From positions 499,937 to 563,936 of the forward strand of contig NZ_QQSY01000002.1 in NCBI RefSeq assembly GCF_003351225.1: DNA of 64,000 nucleotides, read 5' to 3'. The notes under the pieces are model-generated. The model did no database searches and was not told the DNA's origin. It was given only the letters and a program-made list of their open reading frames with translations. The translations under genes were made by a program, and so were the position numbers. Source of the DNA: Dyella solisilvae. Lineage in GTDB: Bacteria > Pseudomonadota > Gammaproteobacteria > Xanthomonadales > Rhodanobacteraceae. Position 1 is the first letter of the stretch, and the number at the start of each line of letters is the position of its first letter. Positions 53,117 to 61,399 of this stretch are shown piece by piece.

Positions 53117-53551
53117 TCATACGATGCGCAGCAACGTGGCGAGTTGCCTTGGCTTGGCCACCAGGTCGGCGAGCGTGTAGCGGTCGAGTGACTGGTACAT
53201 GGCCTCCACGGCTTCGGCTAGGATGCCCCGAAGGCGGCAGGACGGTCGCAGGCGGCAGCTGCCGTGTTCCGGCTCGAAGCACTCCACCACCGGCTTGGGT
53301 GACTCACTGGCGCGGACCAGTTCGCCCACGTTGATGCCTGCCGGCTTGCGGGCCAGTTGCATGCCGCCGCCCTTGCCGCGCTGGGTCTCGATGTAGCCCT
53401 GGCGGGCCAGCCAGTTCACCACCTTCATCAGGTGGTTCTCGGAAATGTCATAGGCCTCCGCAATGTCACTACGCGTGGCCAGGCCATCACCGTTCACCGC
53501 CAGGTACATCAGCGTGCGCAGGCAATAGTCAGTGAACGTGCTGAGTCGCAT
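53117..53551 (-). CDS. nsrR: NsrR-type Rrf2 transcriptional regulator
   Basis: A 144-residue Rrf2-family repressor. The winged helix occupies about 1-70 ([51 protein letters not shown]), and three cysteines ([16 protein letters not shown], spacing C-x7-C-x5-C) can bind an iron-sulfur cluster, which NO destroys. The MRLSTFTDY start is characteristic of NsrR. It is encoded next to the NO reductase with a matching operator. ATG at 53551 is chosen although the ribosome site is weak; the longer frame begins with unrelated sequence. Confidence 0.92.
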   Translation of the reverse strand: MRLSTFTDYCLRTLMYLAVNGDGLATRSDIAEAYDISENHLMKVVNWLARQGYIETQRGKGGGMQLARKPAGINVGELVRASESPKPVVECFEPEHGSCRLRPSCRLRGILAEAVEAMYQSLDRYTLADLVAKPRQLATLLRIV

Positions 53552-53952
53552 GGCGAAAACCGGTAAACATATATGCGGAATACCCATTCTATGGACGGCG
53601 CGTCGCAACCACCATGACCCGACCACGGAGTCCCGCGCGCGCCCGGCGTTCTAGCCCCGCACCCTGACCTCAATCAAGGCGACGTCACCACTCGCCTTCC
53701 ACACTTGCGGCCTGGACCAAGCCGGACAAGGCGCACGCGTCATCGCCGATGCCAATCGCCCATCGAGGCGCCTGCATGGCGAGACCGGGCACAAGGGGAG
53801 GCCCACTGCGCACCAAAGCCTTGTCCATCAGCTTCTCTGCGGCGGGATGCCACCACTGACCACCAACCGCGGCCAGGCGCGCGCATGGCGTGCTTCGTCC
53901 CCCGGCCGTCGAACCTTTTGTCAAACCGCCCAATGACCGGATCAATCCACCC
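53552..53952. other. Divergent intergenic region, promoters of nsrR and nadA
   Basis: About 400 bases between divergent genes. Near 53567-53577 the sequence ACATATATGCG is AT-rich and may be part of the nsrR promoter. No riboswitch-like fold for nad genes was recognised. Confidence 0.4.
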
Positions 53953-54978
53953 ATGAATAGTCTCGACGACCTGCCGGTACCCGTCTGGCGCGACGAACTC
54001 GAACACGAGTATGCCGAGCTGAAGGCGTCCCTCGAGACCGTGATTCCCTGCATCGAGGCCTCGATGCATCTGCCGTGGATCGATGCGATCCGTCGTCTGA
54101 AGAAACTTCGCGGCGCCGTGATCATGGCGCACAGCTACCAGACGCCCGAGATCTTCCAGGGCGTGGCCGATATCACCGGCGACTCGCTCGGCCTCGCACA
54201 GGCCGCAGCCGATTGCGATGCCGACCTGATCGTGATGTGCGGCGTGCACTTCATGGCGGAGAGCGCCAAGATCCTCGCCCCGAACAAGACCGTGCTGATT
54301 CCAGACTTGGAGGCCGGCTGCTCGCTGGCTTCGTCGATCACCGCCGAAGATGTGCTGGCGCTGCGCGCCCGCCATCCCGGTGTGCCGGTGGTCAGCTACG
54401 CCAATACCTCGGCGGCGGTAAAAGCGGAATCCGATGCAATCTGCACCTCGGCCAACGCGGTGCAGGTGGTGGAGTCGATGGGCTCGCCCAAGGTGATCTT
54501 CCTGCCCGACCAGTACCTCGGCCGCCACGTCGCATCGCAGACAAAGGTGGAGTTGGTGCTGTGGGACGGCCGCTGCGAAGTGCACGAGAAATTCACCGCA
54601 CAACAGGCGCGCCACGCGCGCGAGCAATTCAACGCTCGCCTCGCCGCCCATCCCGAATGCGCGCCCGAGGTGCTCGCAGAGGCCGACTTCGTCGGTTCGA
54701 CCACGGCCATGGGTAAATGGCTGGAACGCGAGCAACCGTCGCGCGTCGCGCTCATCACCGAGTGCTCGATGGCCGACAACTTGCGCAAGCAGTTCCCGGC
54801 CACCGAGTTCATCAAGCCCTGCCACCTGTGCCCGCACATGCAGCGGATCACCCTGCCCGGCATCTACGAAGCCCTGCGTGATCTCAAGCATGTGGTCGAC
54901 GTGCCGCCCGGCGTCGCCGCCCGTGCGCGCCGGGCCCTGCAGCGCATGCTGGATGTCGGTCGGCGCGAGTCCGTCTGA
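53953..54978 (+). CDS. nadA: Quinolinate synthase
   Basis: A 341-residue iron-sulfur enzyme that condenses iminoaspartate with dihydroxyacetone phosphate to quinolinate. Cluster cysteines are seen in VMCGVHFMAESAK, LEAGCSLA and the CHLCPHM motif. The conserved AHSYQTPEIFQGVAD substrate motif lies near residue 60 (AHSYQTPEIQ-type). ATG at 53953 is chosen since longer upstream reading has no ribosome site. Its stop overlaps nadB by one base (TGATG). Confidence 0.95.
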   Translation: MNSLDDLPVPVWRDELEHEYAELKASLETVIPCIEASMHLPWIDAIRRLKKLRGAVIMAHSYQTPEIFQGVADITGDSLGLAQAAADCDADLIVMCGVHFMAESAKILAPNKTVLIPDLEAGCSLASSITAEDVLALRARHPGVPVVSYANTSAAVKAESDAICTSANAVQVVESMGSPKVIFLPDQYLGRHVASQTKVELVLWDGRCEVHEKFTAQQARHAREQFNARLAAHPECAPEVLAEADFVGSTTAMGKWLEREQPSRVALITECSMADNLRKQFPATEFIKPCHLCPHMQRITLPGIYEALRDLKHVVDVPPGVAARARRALQRMLDVGRRESV

Positions 54979-56408
54979 TGTCCGGCGAACTCCCCATCGT
55001 CATCGTGGGCGGTGGCGTGGCGGGACTGGCGACGGCGCTGGCAGTGGCGCCGTTGCCGGTCCTACTGTTGTGCCGCAACGCGGATGGCGGCGACAGCGCC
55101 AGCACGCTTGCCCAGGGTGGCATCGCCGCGGCGATTGGCGACGGCGATGATGTTGCCGCCCACGTGGCCGACACCCTGGCCGCCGGCGCAGGCCACAACG
55201 ACCTGGTGATGGTGCGCTGGCTGTGCCGGAACGCATCCGGCGCGGTCGAATGGTTGACCTCGTTGGGCGTGCCCTTCGACCGCGACTCCGGGGGCCAGCT
55301 CGCGCTCGGCCGCGAGGGAGGACATCGCGCCGCGCGCATCGTGCATGCCGGTGGCGACGCGAGTGGCGCGGCGGTGGTTCGATCCATGCACGCGCAGGCG
55401 CGCGCGGCGACGCATATCGACTGGCGCAGCGACGTCGATGTCGACGCCTTGCTGCTGCGCGACGGGCGCGTTTGTGGCGTTCGAGCCCGGGACATCAACG
55501 GCCGACAGGAAGAGATTCAGGCGGCCGCAGTGGTGCTCGCCACCGGCGGCATGGGCGCGCTGTTCGCGCGCACGAGCAATCCCCCGGGCGCAATCGGCAG
55601 CGGCCTGGTGCTCGGCATGGCGGCCGGCGCCGCCACGCGCGACCTGGAATTCATGCAGTTCCATCCGACTGCGCTCGACGTGGCCGATGGCCATTGCCTG
55701 CCCCTGGTCACCGAGGCCTTGCGCGGCGCCGGCGCGCGACTGCGCCGCATCGACGGCTCGCCACTGATGGACAAGCTGCACGCCATGGGCGATCTGGCGC
55801 CACGGGATATCGTGGCCAGGCAGGTTTGGCGCGCCCTGCGCGACGACGGCCGGGTCTGGCTCGACACTAGCGGTGTCGAAGGCGACCTGGCGAGCCGTTT
55901 TCCCACCGTGCATGCCTCGTGCCTGGCGCACGGCATCGATCCGCGCCATGCGCCGATCCCTGTTACACCCGCTGCGCATTTCCACATGGGTGGGCTCTCG
56001 GTGGACCTGGAGGGGCGCACCACCGTCCGCGGCCTCTACGCGGTGGGCGAGGTAGCCTGCAATGGCGTGCACGGCGCCAATCGCCTCGCCAGCAACTCGC
56101 TGCTGGAGGGCCTGCTTTGTGGCCGGCGAACCGGCCAGCACCTGTCGAGGCTGCCGACCACACCAGCGCGTGGCCAGCACCAGTGGCGTCAACGCGGCGA
56201 ATCCCTAGCGTTACCGGCGCTGGTTGAGCTGCGCCGAAGCCTTTGGGATGCCGCTGGCCCGGTGCGCGTGGAGTCCACGCTGCAGCACGCACTGGACGGG
56301 GAACTGCTGCGCAATCCGACCGGCTGGCAGGCACGGCTGGCGAAGCAACTCATCGCGGCTGCCCTGGGGCGCCGAACTAGCCTAGGATCGCACTATCGCG
56401 AGGACTGA
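54978..56408 (+). CDS. nadB: L-aspartate oxidase
   Basis: A 476-residue flavoenzyme that makes iminoaspartate for quinolinate synthase. FAD motif VGGGVAGLATALA (about 9-21), LAQGGIAAA, RLASNSLLEGL and the substrate-site residues HFHMGGLSVD are present. It is about 60 residues shorter than the E. coli enzyme (540), the missing part being the C-terminal helical region, but no frame error is visible. Coupled to nadA by overlapping stop and start. The next gene is 55 bases on. Confidence 0.93.
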   Translation: MSGELPIVIVGGGVAGLATALAVAPLPVLLLCRNADGGDSASTLAQGGIAAAIGDGDDVAAHVADTLAAGAGHNDLVMVRWLCRNASGAVEWLTSLGVPFDRDSGGQLALGREGGHRAARIVHAGGDASGAAVVRSMHAQARAATHIDWRSDVDVDALLLRDGRVCGVRARDINGRQEEIQAAAVVLATGGMGALFARTSNPPGAIGSGLVLGMAAGAATRDLEFMQFHPTALDVADGHCLPLVTEALRGAGARLRRIDGSPLMDKLHAMGDLAPRDIVARQVWRALRDDGRVWLDTSGVEGDLASRFPTVHASCLAHGIDPRHAPIPVTPAAHFHMGGLSVDLEGRTTVRGLYAVGEVACNGVHGANRLASNSLLEGLLCGRRTGQHLSRLPTTPARGQHQWRQRGESLALPALVELRRSLWDAAGPVRVESTLQHALDGELLRNPTGWQARLAKQLIAAALGRRTSLGSHYRED

Positions 56409-56463
56409 ACCGGCCCGGTGTCCGATGGGTTCCTCGCATGTCCGTGCGAGAGCGAGGTGACCC

Positions 56464-57138
56464 TTGGAACAAATCCGCCTTGCCTGCGAGAACGGCCGCA
56501 GCATTGAATGCGATCCGGCGCGCACCGCGCTGGCATGCATCGACTTCCAGGCAGATTTCGTCCTTCCTGAAGGCCGCGCGGGCGCGTTGGGCCTGCCGAT
56601 CAGCCATCTGCTGGCCAGCCTGCCGGCCGCGCAGCGCGCGCTGTCCGCAGCGCGACAGGCCGGTCTATTCGTGTTCTTCACCCGCGAGTGCTACGCACCC
56701 GATCTGTCGGACCTCAATACCTTCCGCAGGCAATACGATCTCGCCGTTGGCTCCCACGGACCACTGGGTCGCTTCCTCGTGAAGGGCGAAGCTGGTACCG
56801 AGATCATTCCGGCAATGCGCCCCGCCGAAGGCGAGCCCGTGATCGACAAGGCGGGATTCAGCGCCTTCCACCAAACCACGCTGGACACGGTCCTGCGTGT
56901 TCGGGGCATCGATACGCTGCTGCTGATGGGCTACACGACGCAGTGCTGCGTGGCGTCGACACTGCGCTCCGCGGTGGATCTCGGCTACGCATGCGTCCTT
57001 CTGAAAGACGCCTGTGCGGCATACGACCCGGCCGACCACGAGTCCACGGTGCGCGTCATGTATAGCGAAGGCGACAACTTCGGTTGGGTGAGTGATTCCG
57101 AGCGCCTTGCTGGCGCCCTGCAGCAGTTGGTGACCTGA
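56464..57138 (+). CDS. Isochorismatase-fold hydrolase (nicotinamidase/biuret amidohydrolase-like)
   Basis: A 224-residue cysteine hydrolase. The catalytic triad is visible: Asp in ACIDFQADF (D27), Lys in VIDKAGFSAF and Cys in YTTQCCVAST. The start is TTG at 56464, five bases after GAGGTGA; no better start exists. The placement after nadAB suggests a role in NAD metabolism, such as nicotinamidase, but the motif set also fits biuret or ureidoacrylate amidohydrolases and the metal-binding residues of nicotinamidase are not evident. Substrate unknown. Confidence 0.85.
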   Translation: MEQIRLACENGRSIECDPARTALACIDFQADFVLPEGRAGALGLPISHLLASLPAAQRALSAARQAGLFVFFTRECYAPDLSDLNTFRRQYDLAVGSHGPLGRFLVKGEAGTEIIPAMRPAEGEPVIDKAGFSAFHQTTLDTVLRVRGIDTLLLMGYTTQCCVASTLRSAVDLGYACVLLKDACAAYDPADHESTVRVMYSEGDNFGWVSDSERLAGALQQLVT

Positions 57139-57230
57139 GCCGACTTGGTTCTTCTTGTTGTTGCGGCCGATCCAACGCGGGCGCTTCGGCCCCGGCGAAG
57201 GCAATTTTTCTGAGTTGAATCCGTTCCGCT

Positions 57231-57278
57231 AAAGGAGGCCGGAGGTTATCGATGGGATAACCGTCTTCGACCTCCTTT
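57231..57278. other. Nested inverted repeat between convergent genes
   Basis: Outer arms AAAGGAGG (57231-57238) and CCTCCTTT (57271-57278) and inner arms GGTTATC (57244-57250) and GATAACC (57256-57262) form two stacked stems with an asymmetric internal loop. It lies between the plus-strand hydrolase and the minus-strand small membrane protein and could be a bidirectional terminator or a structured RNA end. Confidence 0.5.
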
Positions 57279-57301
57279 CCTGGGGTTCCATGGCTGTCGG
57301 A

Positions 57302-57460
57302 TCATCCATGGATGGCGGCGTGCGCAGCGACGTTGGCCTGGCTGGCGACGGAGGTGGTTGCGGGTGACGGCTTGTCAACGATCATGGCGCCGACGGTCAG
57401 CAGGCAGATCGCGAAGCAGGCGGCGTACAGGCTATGCAGGATCAGATTTTCGAATTTCAT
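57302..57460 (-). CDS. Small single-helix membrane protein
   Basis: A 52-residue protein with one hydrophobic segment (about 8-27, HSLYAACFAICLLTVGAMIV) and an Ala/Ser-rich polar tail. Start ATG at 57460 lies eight bases after AGGAG, the best support for translation. No family recognised; it could be a small inner-membrane regulator or a signal-like peptide. Confidence 0.6.
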   Translation of the reverse strand: MKFENLILHSLYAACFAICLLTVGAMIVDKPSPATTSVASQANVAAHAAIHG

Positions 57461-57781
57461 GATGGCTCTCCTGAACGGGTGGGTTACTGCTCTCACTGGA
57501 GATAGAGCAATCGCCGTGCCAACGCCGAACGTCGGTGGAAAAGCGCATCACTGGGCCATTCTCTTCAAACATGATTCGACGCATGATCTGTCCGCGGACG
57601 CTGTCCGGACAGCCGGGCGAACAAACGAACACATGGGTCATGTCCGCAACCCGATTGGCGGCTGCGTGCCAGCCAAATGGCTGGCGTGGCGCCTTCGACA
57701 GCCCGAGTCTGCAGGGAATACGCAAAGCAAATTCGGCGAATCAAGTGATCCGCCGGTCTCGCTTTGGAAGAAGTCGGGTCG

Positions 57782-59188
57782 CTACAACGCCGTCTCGATA
57801 TACGTGTAGATGTAGTTCGATCCGCCATCGACGTTACCCAACAGCCGCGACGACGCAAAGATGCCGGATCGGTGCGACACGCCGAAACCAAAATAGGTTC
57901 GACGCAAGGCGTTGGACCGGAAGATGTCGCCGATATTGACGTCGATGCTCGGGTCGAGATAGTTCAGCAGGCGCGAGGTTTCACGCTCGCGTCGCGCCTG
58001 GCTGCTGATCTCGGTATAAGGCACGTTTGCCGCATAGGACACGCCGTAGCCAAGGCCAAGGCGGGTTTCGACCCAGCGGTTCCACGGAAATCCGTAGAAG
58101 AACGCCTTCATGTAGATGTCCACTTGCGGACCGCTCGTCGCGAGCCCGCGATCATCGTGGTAGGTCAAGCCAAGATAGCCGGTGAAATCCAGCGGCCAGT
58201 CAAGGAAGCGCCGGATGAAGGGCTTGCCGATCTGGAAGCCGGCGATGTCGGTAGGATTCTCGTTATCCAGGGAAACGCAACTGAGCGCCATGATCTTCAC
58301 CAGATGGCAACCCGGACCCGCCGAACGACCATAGAAGAATTTCAGATACGTGGGCGAGCCTTCGTCGGAGAGCGCGACGTCGTGATAGCTCCCGAAGTCG
58401 TAAACCGCACCGAGATAGATGGCCGGCTGGATGCCATCGCGAACGATCGGGCTCTTGCGGATCCCACTGTCCAGGTACGTTGCCGACACGCCCGTGATCA
58501 GCCGCGAGTTCTGCGTCATGGCATAGGTGGCGTAGAGGCCGAGCGTGGCGTTGACGCCGGCGCCGGGCTCATAGAAGGGGCGATCAGGCGTGACCTCGGA
58601 CTCCTTCACGCCATAGTAGTAGTTGTTCAAGTTGGCGTCGCGCCAGGACACGGTGAAGTCGGGTCGAAGCACCCATCGCGTGAATCGCCAGTCGTACGTG
58701 TACCCGAGGCGCACTTCCGTTCCGTGCGAGATGCCGGTGATGTCGTGCAATACGGCGCCGCGCAGCGTTCCCCAGGAAAACTGGCGTGCGTAGGCCATGG
58801 CCAGGTCACCCGTGGTGGTGCGCGTCTCCATGCCTTCCAGCGCATGGGTGCGCTCCTCATCGGGAAAACCTTCGAGCCGCTGGGTGATGTAGAGGTCCCA
58901 GCGCTGCTCATCATCGTTGTAGAGCTTGATGCCGAGCCGGTCGGCGCTCAGGAAGAAATGCTGCCCCTCGTACAGGTACAACGGCAGCAGGTCGCTTCGC
59001 GTACCGCCGTCCTTATAGGGCGAAGTCTCGGTACGAATGACGAAACCGAGGCCGGCGCCGCCTGGCTGGTCAATGAGGTCATTGATGTGATCGGTGCTCG
59101 TTTGCGCCAACGTCGAGAAAGAAGCCGACAGGCCGGCAAGCACCAGGAGATAAGCGATGCGATGAACAAGACGAGAGCCGCGTGTCAT
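57782..59188 (-). CDS. MipA/OmpV-type outer-membrane barrel with extra C-terminal barrel region
   Basis: A 468-residue protein with a signal peptide (about 1-28). Residues about 40-255 follow the MipA/OmpV pattern: GLGFVIRTETSPYKDGG, DRLGIKLYNDDEQRWDLYITQRLEGF, then NNYYYGVKESEVTPDRPFYEPGAGVN and ATYLDSGIRKSPIV. Usual MipA proteins end there at about 260. The rest (about 256-468) is a second strand-rich region with GFGVSHRSGIFAS and ends in IYTYIETAL; HxS with neighbouring residues is reminiscent of PagL-type lipid A deacylases. MipA binds the murein hydrolase MltA. The fusion reading is an inference. Confidence 0.72.
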   Translation of the reverse strand: MTRGSRLVHRIAYLLVLAGLSASFSTLAQTSTDHINDLIDQPGGAGLGFVIRTETSPYKDGGTRSDLLPLYLYEGQHFFLSADRLGIKLYNDDEQRWDLYITQRLEGFPDEERTHALEGMETRTTTGDLAMAYARQFSWGTLRGAVLHDITGISHGTEVRLGYTYDWRFTRWVLRPDFTVSWRDANLNNYYYGVKESEVTPDRPFYEPGAGVNATLGLYATYAMTQNSRLITGVSATYLDSGIRKSPIVRDGIQPAIYLGAVYDFGSYHDVALSDEGSPTYLKFFYGRSAGPGCHLVKIMALSCVSLDNENPTDIAGFQIGKPFIRRFLDWPLDFTGYLGLTYHDDRGLATSGPQVDIYMKAFFYGFPWNRWVETRLGLGYGVSYAANVPYTEISSQARRERETSRLLNYLDPSIDVNIGDIFRSNALRRTYFGFGVSHRSGIFASSRLLGNVDGGSNYIYTYIETAL

Positions 59189-59603
59189 TTGCCTCTCCCT
59201 ACCATCGCGCTGATGACTTCAGGCGCGATGGAATGACATCCAGCGATTGCCACAGACCCATGCAAAGCAAAGCACGAAGGACGTCGAGCACGAATGTTGA
59301 AAGACGGCTTGATGGCGCGCCACGCGGGCCGTCCATCCACGCCGTCGTTTGGACCGCAACACGTTCACGGCCATCCATCTTGCAATGGCATCAGCAAGGA
59401 CTTGCCGCAAGATACAAAACCGCATGGATGGCTGGATGGGATATCCGTTCCTCCCAAGCGTTGACCAACGAACACCATTCACCCGACTTCGCCGTCAATT
59501 TCACAGCCGCTTCATGAAGCGCGGGAACATCATTGCTGCCTGGGGTGTAGCAACATCGATGCGCCGGTGTGCTTGTACGGTACCACTCCAACGGAGAAGG
59601 CGA
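59189..59603. other. Divergent intergenic region, no gene
   Basis: About 415 bases between the MipA-type gene and the glycine-zipper lipoprotein gene. Nothing recognisable. Confidence 0.4.
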
Positions 59604-60062
59604 GTGAAGACCTCAACATGGGCCATGGGCATGCTGGTCGCCAGCATGGCGGCGCTTTCGGGCTGCGCAACTCACACCACTCCCGGAACATTCAACCGAT
59701 CCGAGGTTGGCGTCGCTCGCAACGTTCAATGGGGGACCGTGCGTGGCCTCAGGGACGTGACCATCCAGAGTGACCAGCGCAATGTGGGCACGGCCACCGG
59801 CGCCGCCATCGGCGGCATCGCCGGCAGCACGCTTGGTAGCGGCACCCGCGCAAATACCGTTGGCGCCATTGCAGGCGCGGTCGCCGGCGGAGCTGCGGGC
59901 AATGCGATCACTCGTGGTGCGCGCGCAGGCGTCGAAGTCACGGTAGATCTGGACGCTGGGCGCACCATCGCCGTCACGCAGGACGGAAACTCCGGTCAGT
60001 TTCGCGTCGGAGACCGCGTTCAGGTCTCTTCAGGCGGCGGCACCACTCGCGTCACTCATTGA
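59604..60062 (+). CDS. Glycine-zipper lipoprotein, SlyB/Pcp-like
   Basis: A 152-residue lipoprotein with lipobox ALSGC (about 17-21). Residues about 50-100 form a double glycine zipper (GTATGAAIGGIAGSTLGSG, GAIAGAVAGGAAGNAITRG), typical of SlyB, Pcp and related outer-membrane lipoproteins, followed by a short beta domain (VEVTVDLDAGRTIAVTQDG, FRVGDRVQVSSGGGTTRV). It probably helps stabilise the outer membrane. The start is GTG at 59604 behind GGAGAAGG. Confidence 0.88.
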   Translation: MKTSTWAMGMLVASMAALSGCATHTTPGTFNRSEVGVARNVQWGTVRGLRDVTIQSDQRNVGTATGAAIGGIAGSTLGSGTRANTVGAIAGAVAGGAAGNAITRGARAGVEVTVDLDAGRTIAVTQDGNSGQFRVGDRVQVSSGGGTTRVTH

Positions 60063-60139
60063 CGTTCCCCCGATCACCTGTTGCCTTTCACCGCGGTGAT
60101 GGGCCTGGTGTCCCAGAGATCCCTCATGAGGCTAGCCCC

Positions 60140-60628
60140 ATGCGCCAGGCCCTACTTGCTTCGCTGATGGTTGGCGCCCTGATGGGCTGCAGCTCGGCCC
60201 CGACGTTGACCACGCAGCAGCGCCTTGACTTGTACCGGCAGCATGCGGGCGCGCCAGTCATGTCATTCCGGCTGGATAATTTCATGGGAGCCCAGAGCTG
60301 GACGCCGCTTGGTGATTCAGCCCTTGCGCTGTGGGCCGGCGGCAGGGAATACCTGATCGAGCTGCGCGGCACCTGCACTGGCCTGTCGACGTCAGGGCGC
60401 ATTTCAATCACCAATTCGGCGAATCAGCTCGTGACCCGCTTTGATCGGGTCGTGCCTCGCACGGCGGCGCCACCCATGGGGATGAATGCGTGCCGCATCA
60501 GCTCCATACGACCCGTCGACAGCAGCGCCCTGCGAGAGACGAAAGCCGAGCTACGCAATGCAGACCTGATTGACCGCGCTTCACTCCAGTCAGAGCCCGA
60601 CGACGAAAATCCGTCGGCCCATCAGTGA
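60140..60628 (+). CDS. DUF6491-like lipoprotein
   Basis: A 162-residue lipoprotein with lipobox ALMGC (about 13-17). The sequence SWTPLGDSALALWAGGREYLIELRGTCTGLSTSG with later Cys and ARG-rich FDRVVPR is the pattern of a small lipoprotein family common in Xanthomonadales (as I remember, DUF6491). Function unknown. ATG at 60140 follows TGAGG. It lies 77 bases after the glycine-zipper gene on the same strand. Confidence 0.78.
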   Translation: MRQALLASLMVGALMGCSSAPTLTTQQRLDLYRQHAGAPVMSFRLDNFMGAQSWTPLGDSALALWAGGREYLIELRGTCTGLSTSGRISITNSANQLVTRFDRVVPRTAAPPMGMNACRISSIRPVDSSALRETKAELRNADLIDRASLQSEPDDENPSAHQ

Positions 60629-60725
60629 CGGGGTGATCCAGCCATCATGGCGCCCTTCGTTGGTCGCTTCGCATGGATGGCGGGCGCCGTGCCCGACGCC
60701 GGCACTTCAGCGATGATCGCTGCGC

Positions 60726-60929
60726 TTATTTTTCTTCGCCCTTCGACCGACGCACAGCGGATCCGCCAGCCTTCCCAAGCCGCCCAAGCGCGTTCGCCCT
60801 GTTAGCCACCTTGAGGCGACCAGGGGTAGTGATGGCGACTTCAATCGCGCCGTCGGACACCCGCGAAACTGTCAGCTTCACACTGGCTGCCACTGCGGTT
60901 TGCCGCTTCCGGCAAGCTACTTTGAGCAT
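60726..60929 (-). CDS. Small CsrA-like protein, divergent
   Basis: A 67-residue frame whose N-terminal part aligns by eye with CsrA: Met1-Leu2, Arg7 and Thr11 match, and VKLTVSRVSDGAIEVAITTP follows the CsrA strand pattern [20 protein letters not shown] with the Pro conserved, then LKV-x-NR near the position of the CsrA VHR segment (Arg44). Several core residues differ, and it is longer (basic tail GGSAVRRSKGEEK). ATG at 60929 is five bases after AGGGG. It could be a degenerate CsrA paralogue, a decoy or a false ORF. Confidence 0.45.
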   Translation of the reverse strand: MLKVACRKRQTAVAASVKLTVSRVSDGAIEVAITTPGRLKVANRANALGRLGKAGGSAVRRSKGEEK

Positions 60930-61399
60930 ATGGACCCCTATCGGTCGGCGCTAAAGCACCTGAGCATAGGGAGAGCGCTCGCCCACGCCCTTGACCTGGA
61001 TCCAATCCGGCCTTGGGGCAGCGTGCATTGAATGGAAGCAGCGCGGTGGGACAACACACTCCGCACTCGCTTCGTCGTGGGTCGGCTGTTTTTCAGTCGC
61101 TGGGTCAGCGTCCCAGCTGACCTGGCCCTCGATTTGAATGATTCAAGAGACCAGGGCGCCGGCATCGGCTCACTCGCGATCAGAAAGCCAGGAACGACGG
61201 CTATGTCTGCATCGAGAGCTTTCCATGAGGATCACTACGAGCGCGCCTGTGGTCCTCTTTGAGCTGCGCGCTTCTTCCGGTGGTCGCCACGAGATAGGCG
61301 CTTCATGCGACCCATCGCTTTGCACCCTGTACAAAAGAAGGCCGGGGCCCCTTGCGGAGCCCCGGCAATGTACAGCTCGGTGGGTGTTGCTTGTGTTGC
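60930..61399. other. Intergenic region with terminator of the second TonB receptor
   Basis: About 470 bases. Apart from the terminator at 61331-61366, no gene or element was recognised. Confidence 0.4.
61331..61366 (-). terminator. Intrinsic terminator after the second TonB receptor
   Basis: On the minus strand an eight-base-pair stem (GCCGGGGC with GCCCCGGC) is followed by CTTCTTTTGT. It starts 34 bases after the receptor stop. Confidence 0.8.

Noticed and set aside
53552..53952. NAD-related riboswitch or NadR/NrtR site upstream of nadA
   Set aside because: No known riboswitch fold or palindromic NrtR/NadQ-type site was recognisable by eye.
57764..59236. 490-residue plus-strand frame opposite the MipA-type barrel
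   Set aside because: Antisense to a gene with signal peptide and barrel pattern; no ribosome site or domain of its own.
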